A stretch of 30,462 nucleotides of DNA from Helicobacteraceae bacterium (GCA_027061425.1 JALSUN010000133.1:1-30462), one strand, 5' to 3'. Shown: positions 14,090 to 22,057, numbered from the stretch's first letter. Made by a program: numbers and translations. Notes: generated by a model from the letters alone, not told the origin.

Positions 14090-14359
14090 ATGAAAAAAAT
14101 GAGTCTAATGGCACTATTAGTTGGTGCGGCATTGTTTACAGGTCTTGGTGCTACTTCTGCGATGGCAGGTGAAGGTAAGTGTGGTGCAGGTAAATGTGGT
14201 TCATCTAAATCATCAAAGTGTGGTGGAGAGAAAAAAGGTAAATGTGGCGGCGATAAAAAAGCTGAGAAAAGTGGTAAATGTGGTGCCGGTAAGTGTGGTG
14301 GCAGTGACAAAAAAGATGGTGTTAAAGAGAAATGTGGCGCAGGAAAATGCGGTAAATAA
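14090..14359 (+). CDS. hvfA: HvfA-like Cys-rich RiPP metallophore precursor
   Basis: 89 residues. An N-terminal Sec-type signal (MKKMSLMALLVGAALFTGLGATSAMA, ~26 residues) is followed by a low-complexity core of Gly, Lys, Ser and Cys. The core contains eight KCG motifs, including EGKCGAGKCG at its start and AGKCGK at its end; every cysteine lies in a KCG. This is the pattern of HvfA precursors, in which EGKCG cysteines are converted to oxazolone/thioamide copper-binding groups by the MNIO enzyme HvfB with partner HvfC (family knowledge). A DoxX/HvfX-like gene follows, but hvfB and hvfC are absent here. Unmodified, it would still be a thiol-rich, likely metal-binding peptide. It has its own promoter and terminator. 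Confidence 0.8.
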   Translation: MKKMSLMALLVGAALFTGLGATSAMAGEGKCGAGKCGSSKSSKCGGEKKGKCGGDKKAEKSGKCGAGKCGGSDKKDGVKEKCGAGKCGK

Positions 14360-14379
14360 GTCTAAAGCACTTCCATATT

Positions 14380-14400
14380 GTTGAGGTTCTCCTCAACTTT
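14380..14400 (+). terminator. Hairpin after the HvfA-like gene
   Basis: Perfect 7-bp stem GTTGAGG-TTCT-CCTCAAC followed by TTT, 20 bases after the stop. The short U-tract suggests partial termination between the two genes. Confidence 0.5.
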
Positions 14401-14409
14401 AGTGTAGTT

Positions 14410-14459
14410 ATAACTGGGGCGCGCATCAGTTATTACTGTACTAATCCATACTGATTAGT
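14410..14459 (+). promoter_or_regulatory. Two tandem dyads upstream of the DoxX/HvfX-like gene
   Basis: ATAACTG-N10-CAGTTAT (14410-14433) and ACTAATC-N6-GATTAGT (14440-14459), both perfect 7-bp inverted repeats, directly before the AAGGAT RBS. They could be an operator pair or RNA hairpins that control translation of the membrane protein. Confidence 0.4.
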
Positions 14460-14474
14460 GAAAAAGGATGCGTT

Positions 14475-14993
14475 ATGCAATGTCAATTACTTAAAGTCTG
14501 TAGATGGGTGACTCCCATTACTGAAAATCTACAATCTGTGGCTCTTCTATTAGTGCGTTTTATTTTAGCTTACACGTTTTATGATCCTGCGATGATGAAG
14601 TGGGGCAATATGGAGGGAACCATAGAATGGTTTACCACTATGGGCATACCTTTTTCTGCACTTAATGCTTATATGGCAGCTTCCACAGAGTTGGCAGGTG
14701 TCATACTGTTAACGCTTGGTCTCTTTTCACGTCTTATTAGTATTCCACTTTTAGTGACGATGTTTGTGGCGATAGCTACAGTGCATGGAGCAAATGGGTA
14801 TCATGTGATTAGCGAGAGTATGCAGTGGAGTGATGCTTATGTCAACGGTGAAGAGGTAACTGGAACCGTAGTCTTTTTGCAAAATGGTTTTGAAAATGTA
14901 CTCAACTACATTGCGATGCTGCTTGTTGTTGTAAGTTTTGGTCCAGGTAAACTCTCTCTAGACCATTTTATAAAAAAGACGTTTGATCGTTAA
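14475..14993 (+). CDS. DoxX/HvfX-like membrane protein
   Basis: 172 residues with four hydrophobic segments: ~22-39 (VALLLVRFILAYTFYDPA), ~68-87, ~92-106 and ~143-158. LLLVRFILAYTFYDPAMMKWGNM matches the DoxX-family start. A large loop between the third and fourth helices (GYHVISESMQWSDAYVNGEEVTG, at ~114-136) is typical of the HvfX subgroup that follows HvfABC. HvfX is associated with copper-binding RiPP maturation or redox; its exact function is unresolved. Here it lies 115 bases after the HvfA-like gene instead of after hvfC. It ends convergent with a small gene, overlapping by four bases. Confidence 0.8.
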   Translation: MQCQLLKVCRWVTPITENLQSVALLLVRFILAYTFYDPAMMKWGNMEGTIEWFTTMGIPFSALNAYMAASTELAGVILLTLGLFSRLISIPLLVTMFVAIATVHGANGYHVISESMQWSDAYVNGEEVTGTVVFLQNGFENVLNYIAMLLVVVSFGPGKLSLDHFIKKTFDR

Positions 14994-15223
14994 GCTTCAT
15001 CTTCTCTATACTTAGAGATACCACAGGCCTGATTGGGCTTGGGTGGGTTCTCTTTCAAGTAAGTCAAATCTTCTAGAGTTTGTGTCAATACCCGTTTTTG
15101 CTGTAATAAAGGTAACATTAGGTTGTCTTTTTCAGTCAAGTTTATAGACCAATCCATCAAAATACCTTCAACTTCTTTATCCAAATCTTTTAGTGCGTTG
15201 TTTATATGTTCTATTGCTTTCAT
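14990..15223 (-). CDS. Small helical hypothetical protein
   Basis: 77 residues, acidic in the first half, predicted as two helices: MKAIEHINNALKDLDKEVEGILMDW and a leucine/lysine-rich LLQQKRVLTQTLEDLTYLKEN. A Pro-rich turn and a charged tail (YREDEA) follow. One Cys is present (QACGIS). There is no signal peptide and no recognised domain. No clear Shine-Dalgarno precedes the ATG. It is convergent with the DoxX-like gene (4-base overlap) and divergent from moaD, so it is probably monocistronic. It could be a coiled-coil regulator or adaptor, but this is a guess. Confidence 0.55.
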   Translation of the reverse strand: MKAIEHINNALKDLDKEVEGILMDWSINLTEKDNLMLPLLQQKRVLTQTLEDLTYLKENPPKPNQACGISKYREDEA

Positions 15224-15312
15224 GGGCGAAGTGTAGCATAATTAGAGGTAGTCTATATCTATCAGTTATCCCCACTGTGTTATAATCGCGAAATATAATA
15301 TGAGGACAGTAT

Positions 15313-15534
15313 ATGGTACGTGTAGAATTTTTAGGACCCATTCAAAAAGATGCTTTAGAGTTAGAAGTAACCTCTCTAAGGGATGTTGCAGCAGCGCTAC
15401 AAAGTGATGCTGAGGTCAAAGATTGGCTTGAGACTTGTGCGGTTGCTGTTAATGACACCCTTGTAAAGAGTCTTGACACGGCATTGAAGTCAGGAGACAA
15501 GGTCTCTTTACTTCCTCCTGTTTGTGGCGGTTGA
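15313..15534 (+). CDS. moaD: Molybdopterin synthase small subunit (sulfur carrier)
   Basis: 73 residues with the beta-grasp pattern and the obligatory C-terminal PPVCGG; the terminal Gly-Gly is adenylated and thiocarboxylated. It donates sulfur to cyclic pyranopterin monophosphate together with MoaE. It starts at ATG 15313 after a GAGGA RBS. Its stop (TGA 15532-15534) lies one base before the preferred moaE ATG, and a GTG alternative for moaE overlaps it, so the two subunits are translationally coupled. It is the first gene of moaD-moaE-moeA. Confidence 0.93.
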   Translation: MVRVEFLGPIQKDALELEVTSLRDVAAALQSDAEVKDWLETCAVAVNDTLVKSLDTALKSGDKVSLLPPVCGG

Positions 15535-15535
15535 T

Positions 15536-15976
15536 ATGTTAGAGCTCTTTGATGGTCCTGTTCCTGTAGAGGAGATCATGGTGCGTTGGTACCATGATGA
15601 AGAAGGCAGCAACTATGGTGCTTTTATCCCTTTTATTGGGACAATTCGTGATGAAGATGGGATTAGCGGGCTCAGTTTTGACATTTATGAGCCCATTTTG
15701 GAGTCTTGGTTTGATGCTTGGCAAGAGCGTGCAAAAGAGGCAGGTGCTGTATTGAAAATGGCACATTCTCGTGGAGATGTGCCCCTTCATACTTCCTCTT
15801 ATGTAGCGGCCGTCTTTTCGCCTAAACGTAAGGTAGCACTGAAAATGATCAATGATTTTGTAGAAGATTTTAAAGCCAGTGCCCCTATATGGAAGTACGA
15901 CCTCAAAGAGGGCAAACGCCTCTATGCAGCAGATCGTTCAACACCTATAGGTGGTTCTGGGATATTAGGAGCGTAG
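15536..15976 (+). CDS. moaE: Molybdopterin synthase large subunit
   Basis: 146 residues from ATG 15536 (a GTG 12 bases upstream, inside moaD, is possible). It shows the MoaE pattern: a GAFIPFIGTIRDEDG segment, AHSRGDVPLHTSSYVAAVFSPKRKVAL (the conserved 'H R G' segment) and APIWKYDLKEGKRLYA with the catalytic lysines. It forms a heterotetramer with MoaD and converts precursor Z to molybdopterin. moeA starts directly after its stop (TAGATG), so three Moco genes are one operon. Molybdoenzymes such as nitrate reductase or polysulfide reductase would be the consumers; none is in the window. Confidence 0.94.
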   Translation: MLELFDGPVPVEEIMVRWYHDEEGSNYGAFIPFIGTIRDEDGISGLSFDIYEPILESWFDAWQERAKEAGAVLKMAHSRGDVPLHTSSYVAAVFSPKRKVALKMINDFVEDFKASAPIWKYDLKEGKRLYAADRSTPIGGSGILGA

Positions 15977-17188
15977 ATGGGTTTTTTAAGTTATAGAGAC
16001 TCTATGGAGTTGTTAAGTGGACTGGACGCAGGTGTCTTAAGATATGAAAATCTTTTTTTACAAGAGACTTTAGGACGTTACCTGGCAGAGAATGTAGTTG
16101 CAGGTGAAAATTCTCCTTCTCAACCTACCTCTGCAATGGATGGTTATGCTGTCATACATAGTGACTTGAGCTCAGGACGCATTAAAATCATGGGTGACAA
16201 TCCTGCGGGGAGTGATGAGACCCGTGTGGTGACCTCTGGAACCTGCATTAAGACCTTTACAGGTGCAGTGATGCCTGAAGGTGCAGACACACTGATACAG
16301 ATAGAAAACGTCACCGTTGTTGGCGATGAGATTATCATCGATGAGGCAGTGCCCTTTGGAAACAGTGTTCGCCCTGTAGGTGAGAGTTACAGTGAAGGCG
16401 AGGTACTTTTAAAAAAAGGTACAAAGATCGGTTTTGCAGAGATTGGTGTGATGGCAGGACTGAACCTTGCAGTGGTTAAAGTGATGTTAAAACCTCGTGT
16501 TGCCACCTTGTCAACAGGAAGTGAGATCTTAGAGATCGGTCAACATCAAGAACATGATGGACAGATACGTAGCTCTAACCACCATACCATAGCGGCTATT
16601 GCTCAGATGGCGGGTGCAGAAGTGGTGCAGATGGGTGTGGTAAAAGATGATATGGCAACCATTAAAGCCTCTTTTGAAAATGCCTTGGCCTCTGCAGACA
16701 TTGTGGTGAGTACAGGTGGTGTGAGTGTGGGTGATTATGATTTTGTAAAAGATGTCATCCCTGCACTTGGTGCTGAGGTAATCTTTAAAGGGGTGAAGAT
16801 CAAGCCGGGTCAACACATTTTGGTAGCGCAAAAGGGGGAGAAGTTCATCTTGGGTCTTCCTGGTTTTGCCTACTCCTCTACAGTGACTTTTTTACTCTAT
16901 GTCATCCCACTTATAAAGAAGTTTCTAGGTACTGACAAGGTCTTTGAAGTGGTAGAAGCAAGACTCAAAGAGCCTTTTAACAAACGTTCTAAAAAGAGTG
17001 AGTTTACGGCGTGTAATCTTCGGTTTGAAGGAGGCGAATATGTTGTTGATTTTGCCGGTAAAAAAGTGGGGACTTCTGCTATTTTGACCAACATGTTAGG
17101 TGATGCAGCGCTGATGGTCAGTCAAGAAGAAGATGGGGCTAAAGCGGCGGGAGATCGTGTTAGTGTTATAAAGCTTGATCGTTTTTAG
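15977..17188 (+). CDS. moeA: Molybdopterin molybdenumtransferase
   Basis: 403 residues, standard length. Diagnostic stretches are QPTSAMDGYAV (~51-61), FTGAVMPEGADTLIQIENV (~94-112), the STGSEI and DGQIRSSN segments (~179-200), and STGGVSVGDYDFVKDV (~244-259), followed by KIKPGQHI and LGLPGFAYS. MoeA inserts molybdate (or tungstate) into molybdopterin-AMP. It immediately follows moaE. Its last 23 bases overlap the convergent plsC gene, so the transcripts are antisense at their ends. Confidence 0.96.
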   Translation: MGFLSYRDSMELLSGLDAGVLRYENLFLQETLGRYLAENVVAGENSPSQPTSAMDGYAVIHSDLSSGRIKIMGDNPAGSDETRVVTSGTCIKTFTGAVMPEGADTLIQIENVTVVGDEIIIDEAVPFGNSVRPVGESYSEGEVLLKKGTKIGFAEIGVMAGLNLAVVKVMLKPRVATLSTGSEILEIGQHQEHDGQIRSSNHHTIAAIAQMAGAEVVQMGVVKDDMATIKASFENALASADIVVSTGGVSVGDYDFVKDVIPALGAEVIFKGVKIKPGQHILVAQKGEKFILGLPGFAYSSTVTFLLYVIPLIKKFLGTDKVFEVVEARLKEPFNKRSKKSEFTACNLRFEGGEYVVDFAGKKVGTSAILTNMLGDAALMVSQEEDGAKAAGDRVSVIKLDRF

Positions 17189-17852
17189 AACACTCTTTTT
17201 GTGCGATGATCATCGCCTCTCTACTCTTTTCAAACCAGCCATCCTCTAAAGAGAGTGGGGGCAAGATCTTAACATGTATAACACCTTTTTTAGAGATCTT
17301 AGAGGTCTCATTATAGAGCTTGGTCATGTTCTCTATGACGATGGGTTGTACTTGTAGCTGTAATTTTTCTGCTACCATTTTCGCGCCGGATTCAAACTTA
17401 AGTATCTCTCCATCACTTGACCGTGTTCCTTCTGGAAAAATGATGACATGTTTATCCTTTTTATCACGTACCTCTCGAAGCATTTTAACACCAGAACGTT
17501 TGTCTTCACGATCTATAGTAATATGGCCAACAGCCCGAACGACAAGCCCTACAGGCCAGACATCCATGATCCCTTTTCTTCCCACAAACCGGATGTCTGC
17601 ACCTATAATAGACTCTAACAAAAAGATATCTATCATAGATTGATGGTTGGCAATGATAAGTTGTGTCTCTTTTTCAAACTTTCCTGTCACATGGTACTTG
17701 AGACCAACACTTTTTAAAACATTACGGCTAATCCATAAACGCCATTTGTCAGTTTTTGCAGGATCGTCTTTAAAAACATCGACCATGATTGAGCCAATAG
17801 CAATCACAAGATGTGCAAAAAAAGTACGAATTTTAAAAATCATAATACCCAT
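17166..17852 (-). CDS. plsC: 1-acyl-sn-glycerol-3-phosphate acyltransferase
   Basis: 228 residues. The acyltransferase motif NHQSMID (His70, Asp75) and the glycerol-phosphate-binding FPEGTRS (139-145) are both present. A hydrophobic N-terminus (~8-25) anchors it to the inner membrane. The enzyme makes phosphatidic acid from lysophosphatidic acid, the second acylation in phospholipid synthesis. It is a single gene, convergent with moeA and overlapping it by 23 bases, and divergent from the T2SS operon. Confidence 0.94.
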   Translation of the reverse strand: MGIMIFKIRTFFAHLVIAIGSIMVDVFKDDPAKTDKWRLWISRNVLKSVGLKYHVTGKFEKETQLIIANHQSMIDIFLLESIIGADIRFVGRKGIMDVWPVGLVVRAVGHITIDREDKRSGVKMLREVRDKKDKHVIIFPEGTRSSDGEILKFESGAKMVAEKLQLQVQPIVIENMTKLYNETSKISKKGVIHVKILPPLSLEDGWFEKSREAMIIAQKECSKNDQAL

Positions 17853-17920
17853 TATAAAATCTCTTTTAAATTTTTGAAGTTACAATTCTACAAAAAAAGA
17901 GATAATATTTTGAGTAACAT

Positions 17921-17954
17921 AGCTGTAACCATCTTTTGTTACCATGACACAGCT
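17921..17954. promoter_or_regulatory. Nested dyad between plsC and the T2SS operon
   Basis: AGCTGT (17921-17926) pairs with ACAGCT (17949-17954), and inside it GTAAC (17925-17929) pairs with GTTAC (17938-17942). It lies in the shared promoter region of two divergent units, about 100 bases before gspG, and is a candidate operator. Confidence 0.35.
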
Positions 17955-18050
17955 ATTTGTTAGTGATAGACTTGTATACTAAACAACATTTTCAAATATT
18001 AAAATACACCACAGTCTCATCTTAAAAGAGACGTGATGTGAACTAAAGGT

Positions 18051-18503
18051 ATGATTTTTATGCAAAAATTAGCACGTACATCTTCTCGTAACGGTTTCTC
18101 CTTGATGGAACTTATGATCGTTATTATTATTTTAGGTCTTTTGGCATCTCTTGTTCTTCCAAACCTTATGGGTAAGGGTGAAGAGGCAAAACGTAAACTG
18201 GTCTGTGTACAGATGAAGGGTGTGGGTGAAACACTTAAGATGTTTAAGCTTGACAACGGTGTTTACCCAAGTACGGAAGAGGGACTCGAAGCGTTGATTA
18301 AAAACCCAAGTGAAGAAGATTACCCTTCTTATGCACCAAATGCTTATCTTGAAGGTAAAAATATTCCTAAAGACTCTTGGAAAAAAGAGTTTATCTACAT
18401 TAACAATGATGGAGAGTATGATCTTATCTCCTTAGGTTCTGACCGTAAAGAAGGTGGTAAAGATGGCGCCAAAGATATCCGTTTTAGTGAGTGTAAGTTT
18501 TAA
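18051..18503 (+). CDS. gspG: Type II secretion major pseudopilin
   Basis: 150 residues from ATG 18051, or 147 from ATG 18060. The second is better placed after AAAGG, giving MQKLARTSSRNG. The prepilin peptidase site is NG|FSLMELMIVIIILGLLASLVLP with the -1 Gly, N-methylated Phe and Glu at +5. The C-terminal part has the GspG calcium-site pattern LGSDRKEGGKDGAKDI and PSTEEGLEALI. GspG polymerises into the periplasmic pseudopilus that drives substrates through the GspD secretin. It is the first gene of a 12-gene gsp operon; the ~170-base upstream region holds the promoter. Confidence 0.95.
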   Translation: MIFMQKLARTSSRNGFSLMELMIVIIILGLLASLVLPNLMGKGEEAKRKLVCVQMKGVGETLKMFKLDNGVYPSTEEGLEALIKNPSEEDYPSYAPNAYLEGKNIPKDSWKKEFIYINNDGEYDLISLGSDRKEGGKDGAKDIRFSECKF

Positions 18504-18510
18504 CTGCTAA

Positions 18511-19038
18511 GTGATGCAAAAAAGAGGCTTTACCCTTTTAGAATTACTCTTAGTGGTGGTGATCATCGGGGTAGTTTATGGACTTGTTATTAGCTCTATG
18601 AAGAAATTAACTGACAAAGAGTCTGCCCTAGGCTTCGAAACACTTCCCTCCTTTTTAGAAACTTTTTACCAACAAAACAGTGTTGCTTTTATCTGTACAG
18701 ACAACTGTCGTAACTGTAAACTTTATGTAGATGGTGAAGCTCTAAAGAAAATGCCAGCCTTTATGAAAGATGAGCGTCGTTTGAACTTTTGGACATTTGA
18801 TGTAAATTTAGGGATGCAAGAGTTACGTTTTACACCTCTTTTTGATGAAGATGGCAGAGAGTTTGATGTCTGTTTCAAATATGAGATTTTTGAGGATGGG
18901 AGCAGTACTGAGATGGTCATTGAGACAAAGAAAAAAAGTTATGATTATCGTGGATCGCTACATAAGGTAGATACCTTCGTTTCGTTACAAGCCTTAGAAG
19001 AGAGCCGACAAGAAGAGTTAAGAGAGGTACTTAAATGA
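18511..19038 (+). CDS. gspH: Type II secretion minor pseudopilin, GspH-like
   Basis: 175 residues (GTG at 18511 directly followed by ATG at 18514). It has a prepilin-type leader KRG|FTLLELLLVVVIIGVVYGLV with Gly -1 and Glu +5. The soluble part is strand-rich but poorly conserved. It contains an unusual cluster FICTDNCRNCKLYVDG (Cys pattern C-x3-C-x2-C) and a further Cys in FDVCFKYE. Position after gspG and length suggest GspH, a pseudopilus-tip subunit; an unrelated minor pseudopilin is possible. It overlaps gspF by four bases (ATGA). Confidence 0.75.
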   Translation: MMQKRGFTLLELLLVVVIIGVVYGLVISSMKKLTDKESALGFETLPSFLETFYQQNSVAFICTDNCRNCKLYVDGEALKKMPAFMKDERRLNFWTFDVNLGMQELRFTPLFDEDGREFDVCFKYEIFEDGSSTEMVIETKKKSYDYRGSLHKVDTFVSLQALEESRQEELREVLK

Positions 19039-20249
19039 TTTTTGCCTATAAAGGGATTAAGCCTGATGGTAAAAAGGTCAGCGACAAGGTTGAAGCCACC
19101 TCTTTAGAAGAGGCTAAAAGCAAACTCAAATCTCAAAATATCATCTACAGTAGTCTTACGGAAGAAGCCCCTTCGATTTTTAGTGGGATTCAGCTGACCC
19201 GTCGCTACCGTATTACTCCTAATGAACTCTCCCAACTCAGTCGTGAACTCTCGATGTATATCCGTTCAGGTATCAGCATAGTAGGTGCTTTGAAGATCAT
19301 TCAGTCGCAGTATGAACACAAAAAGAAGATCCATCTTTTTTTAAAGACAGTGAGTACTTACCTTGATGAGGGTAAAAACTTTTATGCGGCATTAGACGAA
19401 CAAAAAATCATTATTTTGCCAGAGTTTTTTACGCAGTCTATCCGTGTCAGTGAGTCTAGTGGTATCTTGGATGAAGTGCTTTTAGAGCTATCTCGTTTCT
19501 TGAAAGAGCAAGATCGCATTACTAAAGAGATAAAGTCAGCCTTTGCCTACCCTACTTTTATGATTGTTATCTCTCTGGTGATGGTGGGCTTTATGCTTGC
19601 TTTTGTAGTACCGCAGATTACCGGTATATTTGAAGGTATGGGACAAGAGTTACCGGGAGCAACGAAGTTTGTGATTGCACTGGGTGACTTTTTTAATGAC
19701 AACTTTACCATTATGGGTGTTTTGGTTGTGTTGTTGGCCGGTCTGCACTCTTTTATGATGCATTATGCGCCGAAGTACAAGTACGCAGTGCATAGCATCG
19801 TTTTAAAGCTACCCCTTTTTGGAGAGGTTGCCATGAAGAGTGAGTTGGGACGTTTCGCCTATGTAGGATCACTTTTGGTACGTTCTGGTGTTCCTTTTGT
19901 TCAGACCATTAACTTGGCGGCAAACATCTTGAACAATGTAGTCTTGAGAGAGGTCTTTGTAGACGCTTCTAAAAAAGTGGTGGAGGGAAAGCGTCTCTCT
20001 TTAGCTCTAAGCGAGTCTGACTATAAACTTGACCAATCTTTTTTACAAGCGATCGCAGTGGGTGAAGAGACCTCACAGATAGAACCTGTTCTTATTAATA
20101 TTTCAGAACTGTACTTCGAAGACAACCGTGATAAAATCGGTATCATTTTGAGCCTTTTAGAGCCGATGCTGATGCTTTTTGTTGGGGGTGCCATTGGGTT
20201 TATCGTCTCTGCCATGCTCTTACCAATCTTCTCTATGAGCATTACTTAA
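19035..20249 (+). CDS. gspF: Type II secretion inner-membrane platform protein
   Basis: 404 residues, standard. It starts MIFAYKGIKPDGKKVSDKVEA, the GspF/PilC N-terminal pattern. Two repeated cytoplasmic F domains follow: LSRELSMYIRSGISIVGALKII at ~72-94 and the second, LGRFAYVGSLLVRSGVPFVQTINLA, at ~272-296. Three membrane segments lie at ~175-195, ~225-245 and ~378-400. It couples the GspE ATPase to the pseudopilus. It overlaps gspH by four bases and precedes gspK by one base. Confidence 0.95.
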   Translation: MIFAYKGIKPDGKKVSDKVEATSLEEAKSKLKSQNIIYSSLTEEAPSIFSGIQLTRRYRITPNELSQLSRELSMYIRSGISIVGALKIIQSQYEHKKKIHLFLKTVSTYLDEGKNFYAALDEQKIIILPEFFTQSIRVSESSGILDEVLLELSRFLKEQDRITKEIKSAFAYPTFMIVISLVMVGFMLAFVVPQITGIFEGMGQELPGATKFVIALGDFFNDNFTIMGVLVVLLAGLHSFMMHYAPKYKYAVHSIVLKLPLFGEVAMKSELGRFAYVGSLLVRSGVPFVQTINLAANILNNVVLREVFVDASKKVVEGKRLSLALSESDYKLDQSFLQAIAVGEETSQIEPVLINISELYFEDNRDKIGIILSLLEPMLMLFVGGAIGFIVSAMLLPIFSMSIT

Positions 20250-20250
20250 A

Positions 20251-21144
20251 ATGCAGACACGCTCGGGCATCTCTCTGCTTATCACCCTCTTTTTTATTAT
20301 TGCGATTACAGCTGCAGTGGGTGTGAGTCTGAGTCATATCCAAGAAAGTCGTGCCAACCTTCATGAAACCCGGTTTATGTTACAGAGTGCTGCTATAGTA
20401 GAAGATATCATGACGGTGTTGAAAGAGGGTGATAAATTGGGGATTGTCAGTGATACAGACTCATTAAGTCTCTTTTTACTTTCGGCAGGCTTTATCCCAC
20501 TAGAATTAAAAGAACTTTTAGTTAAAATAGAGATTTCAAGTGCTATGGGGCGGATAAACATCAATTCACTCAGTCGAACAAAGCCTTTTGAAGAGGGTCT
20601 ACTTGCTTATATGGCGCAGAAAAATGTACAAGATCCTTACTATATGGTGGATCTGTTAGATGACTGTATGGGTGGATATAAAAATGTTTATAAGACCAAC
20701 ATTTTTGATGAAATGCCCGAGTTGTATAGAGAGCGCATTGTCTCTAAAAGACATCTTGACAAAATTATAGATTTTTATATCAAAGAGCGTCATGATCATG
20801 CTGTTGCAGAGATAGACTGGAATGCACTGATAAGATATGACGACAACAATGCAACAGCTATTGATGCAAACTATGTGACGGCGCCATTATGGCAACTGAT
20901 GTTACCGGGTCTTGATGATGAGCAGGCGATCGCTCTGTCTGATGCTGGGGGAAGTTACTATAGTTTGAAAGATTTACAGTTATCGCCTGATGAAGAGATA
21001 GCACTCAACAAGTACAAGTTAACATATTTTGAACCCGTTGTTCGGGTGGACATCGTTGTTTTAGAGAACAACACAACAGCGCATATAGCGTTTGATTATG
21101 ACATAAGTAAAAAGAAGGGTAACCATTTTGAATTTGGGATTTAA
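20251..21144 (+). CDS. gspK: Type II secretion minor pseudopilin, GspK-like
   Basis: 297 residues, long for a pseudopilin as GspK usually is. The leader RSG|ISLLITLFFIIAITAAVGV lacks Glu at +5, the known GspK exception, which places it at the pseudopilus tip. GRININSLS at ~106-114 matches the GspK 'GRxNLN' segment, and a helical insert with acidic residues (YYMVDLLDDCMGG) follows, as in the calcium-binding alpha domain. It ends 17 bases inside gspL. Confidence 0.85.
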   Translation: MQTRSGISLLITLFFIIAITAAVGVSLSHIQESRANLHETRFMLQSAAIVEDIMTVLKEGDKLGIVSDTDSLSLFLLSAGFIPLELKELLVKIEISSAMGRININSLSRTKPFEEGLLAYMAQKNVQDPYYMVDLLDDCMGGYKNVYKTNIFDEMPELYRERIVSKRHLDKIIDFYIKERHDHAVAEIDWNALIRYDDNNATAIDANYVTAPLWQLMLPGLDDEQAIALSDAGGSYYSLKDLQLSPDEEIALNKYKLTYFEPVVRVDIVVLENNTTAHIAFDYDISKKKGNHFEFGI

Positions 21145-22057
21145 GTCAAAGGCCAAGGCCTTTTTTATAGATGTTGAGACACCTGCCTACCCGCTAGAAG
21201 GTGCTGTAAACATCATACTTTCTCCTGCACTCTATTGGGTGAAACGTGTCAATTTACCAGTAAAGTATGTGAGAGATGTCAAAAACTTAATCCCCTCTCT
21301 TTTTGAGGACAACCTCCCTGAGGGAAAGTATAGTTATCATGTTTATAAAGATGGAGATGACTTTCTGATCTTCGCTTATAATGACAAAGAGATTTTAGAC
21401 CTTATCGCATCAAAAGGTATCGCTTCAGCCAACATCAACAATATCTATTTGGCACAAAGTGAATTTGAAAAAATAGAGACACCGTTAAAGGTGAGTGACA
21501 CTAGCATCATCACTGTTCAAGAGGGGGTGGTAGTCAAGCTGCCACTTGCGTTGGCTCCAGATACCCCTATGTTAGACTTAAGTGAACATGAACTCTCGAA
21601 CAAGACCATTCATCTGACACGTTTTAATCAGATAGCAGATAAAAAGTCACAGATCGTTTTCGCTTCTATCTTAGGTTTTCTTATTGTGATGTTTACCACA
21701 GAGTGGCTGATCAATGCCTCTAAGGTGAGTACGATCATAGACGAGCAAGCGTCGGTTTACGCTAACCATAACCTCCCCTCTACCAGTTTTCAAAACGAGG
21801 CTATCTACTCAAAACTTAACAGTACTTTTGAGAGACAGAGTCGTATACGTGAGGTACTTAACCTTGCCTTGAACACGAAGTTAAAAGATGATGAACAGAT
21901 GCAACAAGTCGCATTGGAAAAACGCAAGATAGTTATTGTCATCAAGTCACCCTCAGAAGCGCGTGCTACTAAAAGTCTCTCAAAACTTCTCAAACGTTTT
22001 AAAAAGAGTTCGGGTCATTTTGACAATGGTGTATATGTTTTGGAGATACAGATATGA
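21128..22057 (+). CDS. gspL: Type II secretion protein GspL-like
   Basis: 309 residues from a TTG start at 21128, preceded by AAGGG; it overlaps gspK by 17 bases. A cytoplasmic actin-like N-terminal part runs to ~170, one membrane segment lies at ~175-191 (QIVFASILGFLIVMFTTEW), a helical periplasmic region follows, and a ferredoxin-like C-terminal domain (RKIVIVIKSPSEARATKSLSKL) ends the protein. This one-pass layout, size and position between GspK and GspM fit GspL, which holds the GspE ATPase. Sequence similarity to classical GspL is low, so this is assigned by architecture and context. Confidence 0.75.
   Translation: MNLGFKSKAKAFFIDVETPAYPLEGAVNIILSPALYWVKRVNLPVKYVRDVKNLIPSLFEDNLPEGKYSYHVYKDGDDFLIFAYNDKEILDLIASKGIASANINNIYLAQSEFEKIETPLKVSDTSIITVQEGVVVKLPLALAPDTPMLDLSEHELSNKTIHLTRFNQIADKKSQIVFASILGFLIVMFTTEWLINASKVSTIIDEQASVYANHNLPSTSFQNEAIYSKLNSTFERQSRIREVLNLALNTKLKDDEQMQQVALEKRKIVIVIKSPSEARATKSLSKLLKRFKKSSGHFDNGVYVLEIQI

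Noticed and set aside
14059..14384. Two other ORFs over the HvfA-like gene (Pro/His-rich minus strand; Val-rich plus strand)
   Set aside because: They are byproducts of the repetitive KCG codons; only the frame at 14090 has a signal peptide and RBS.
16529..16831. His/Thr-rich minus-strand ORF inside moeA
   Set aside because: It is antisense to conserved MoeA motifs, with no start signals.
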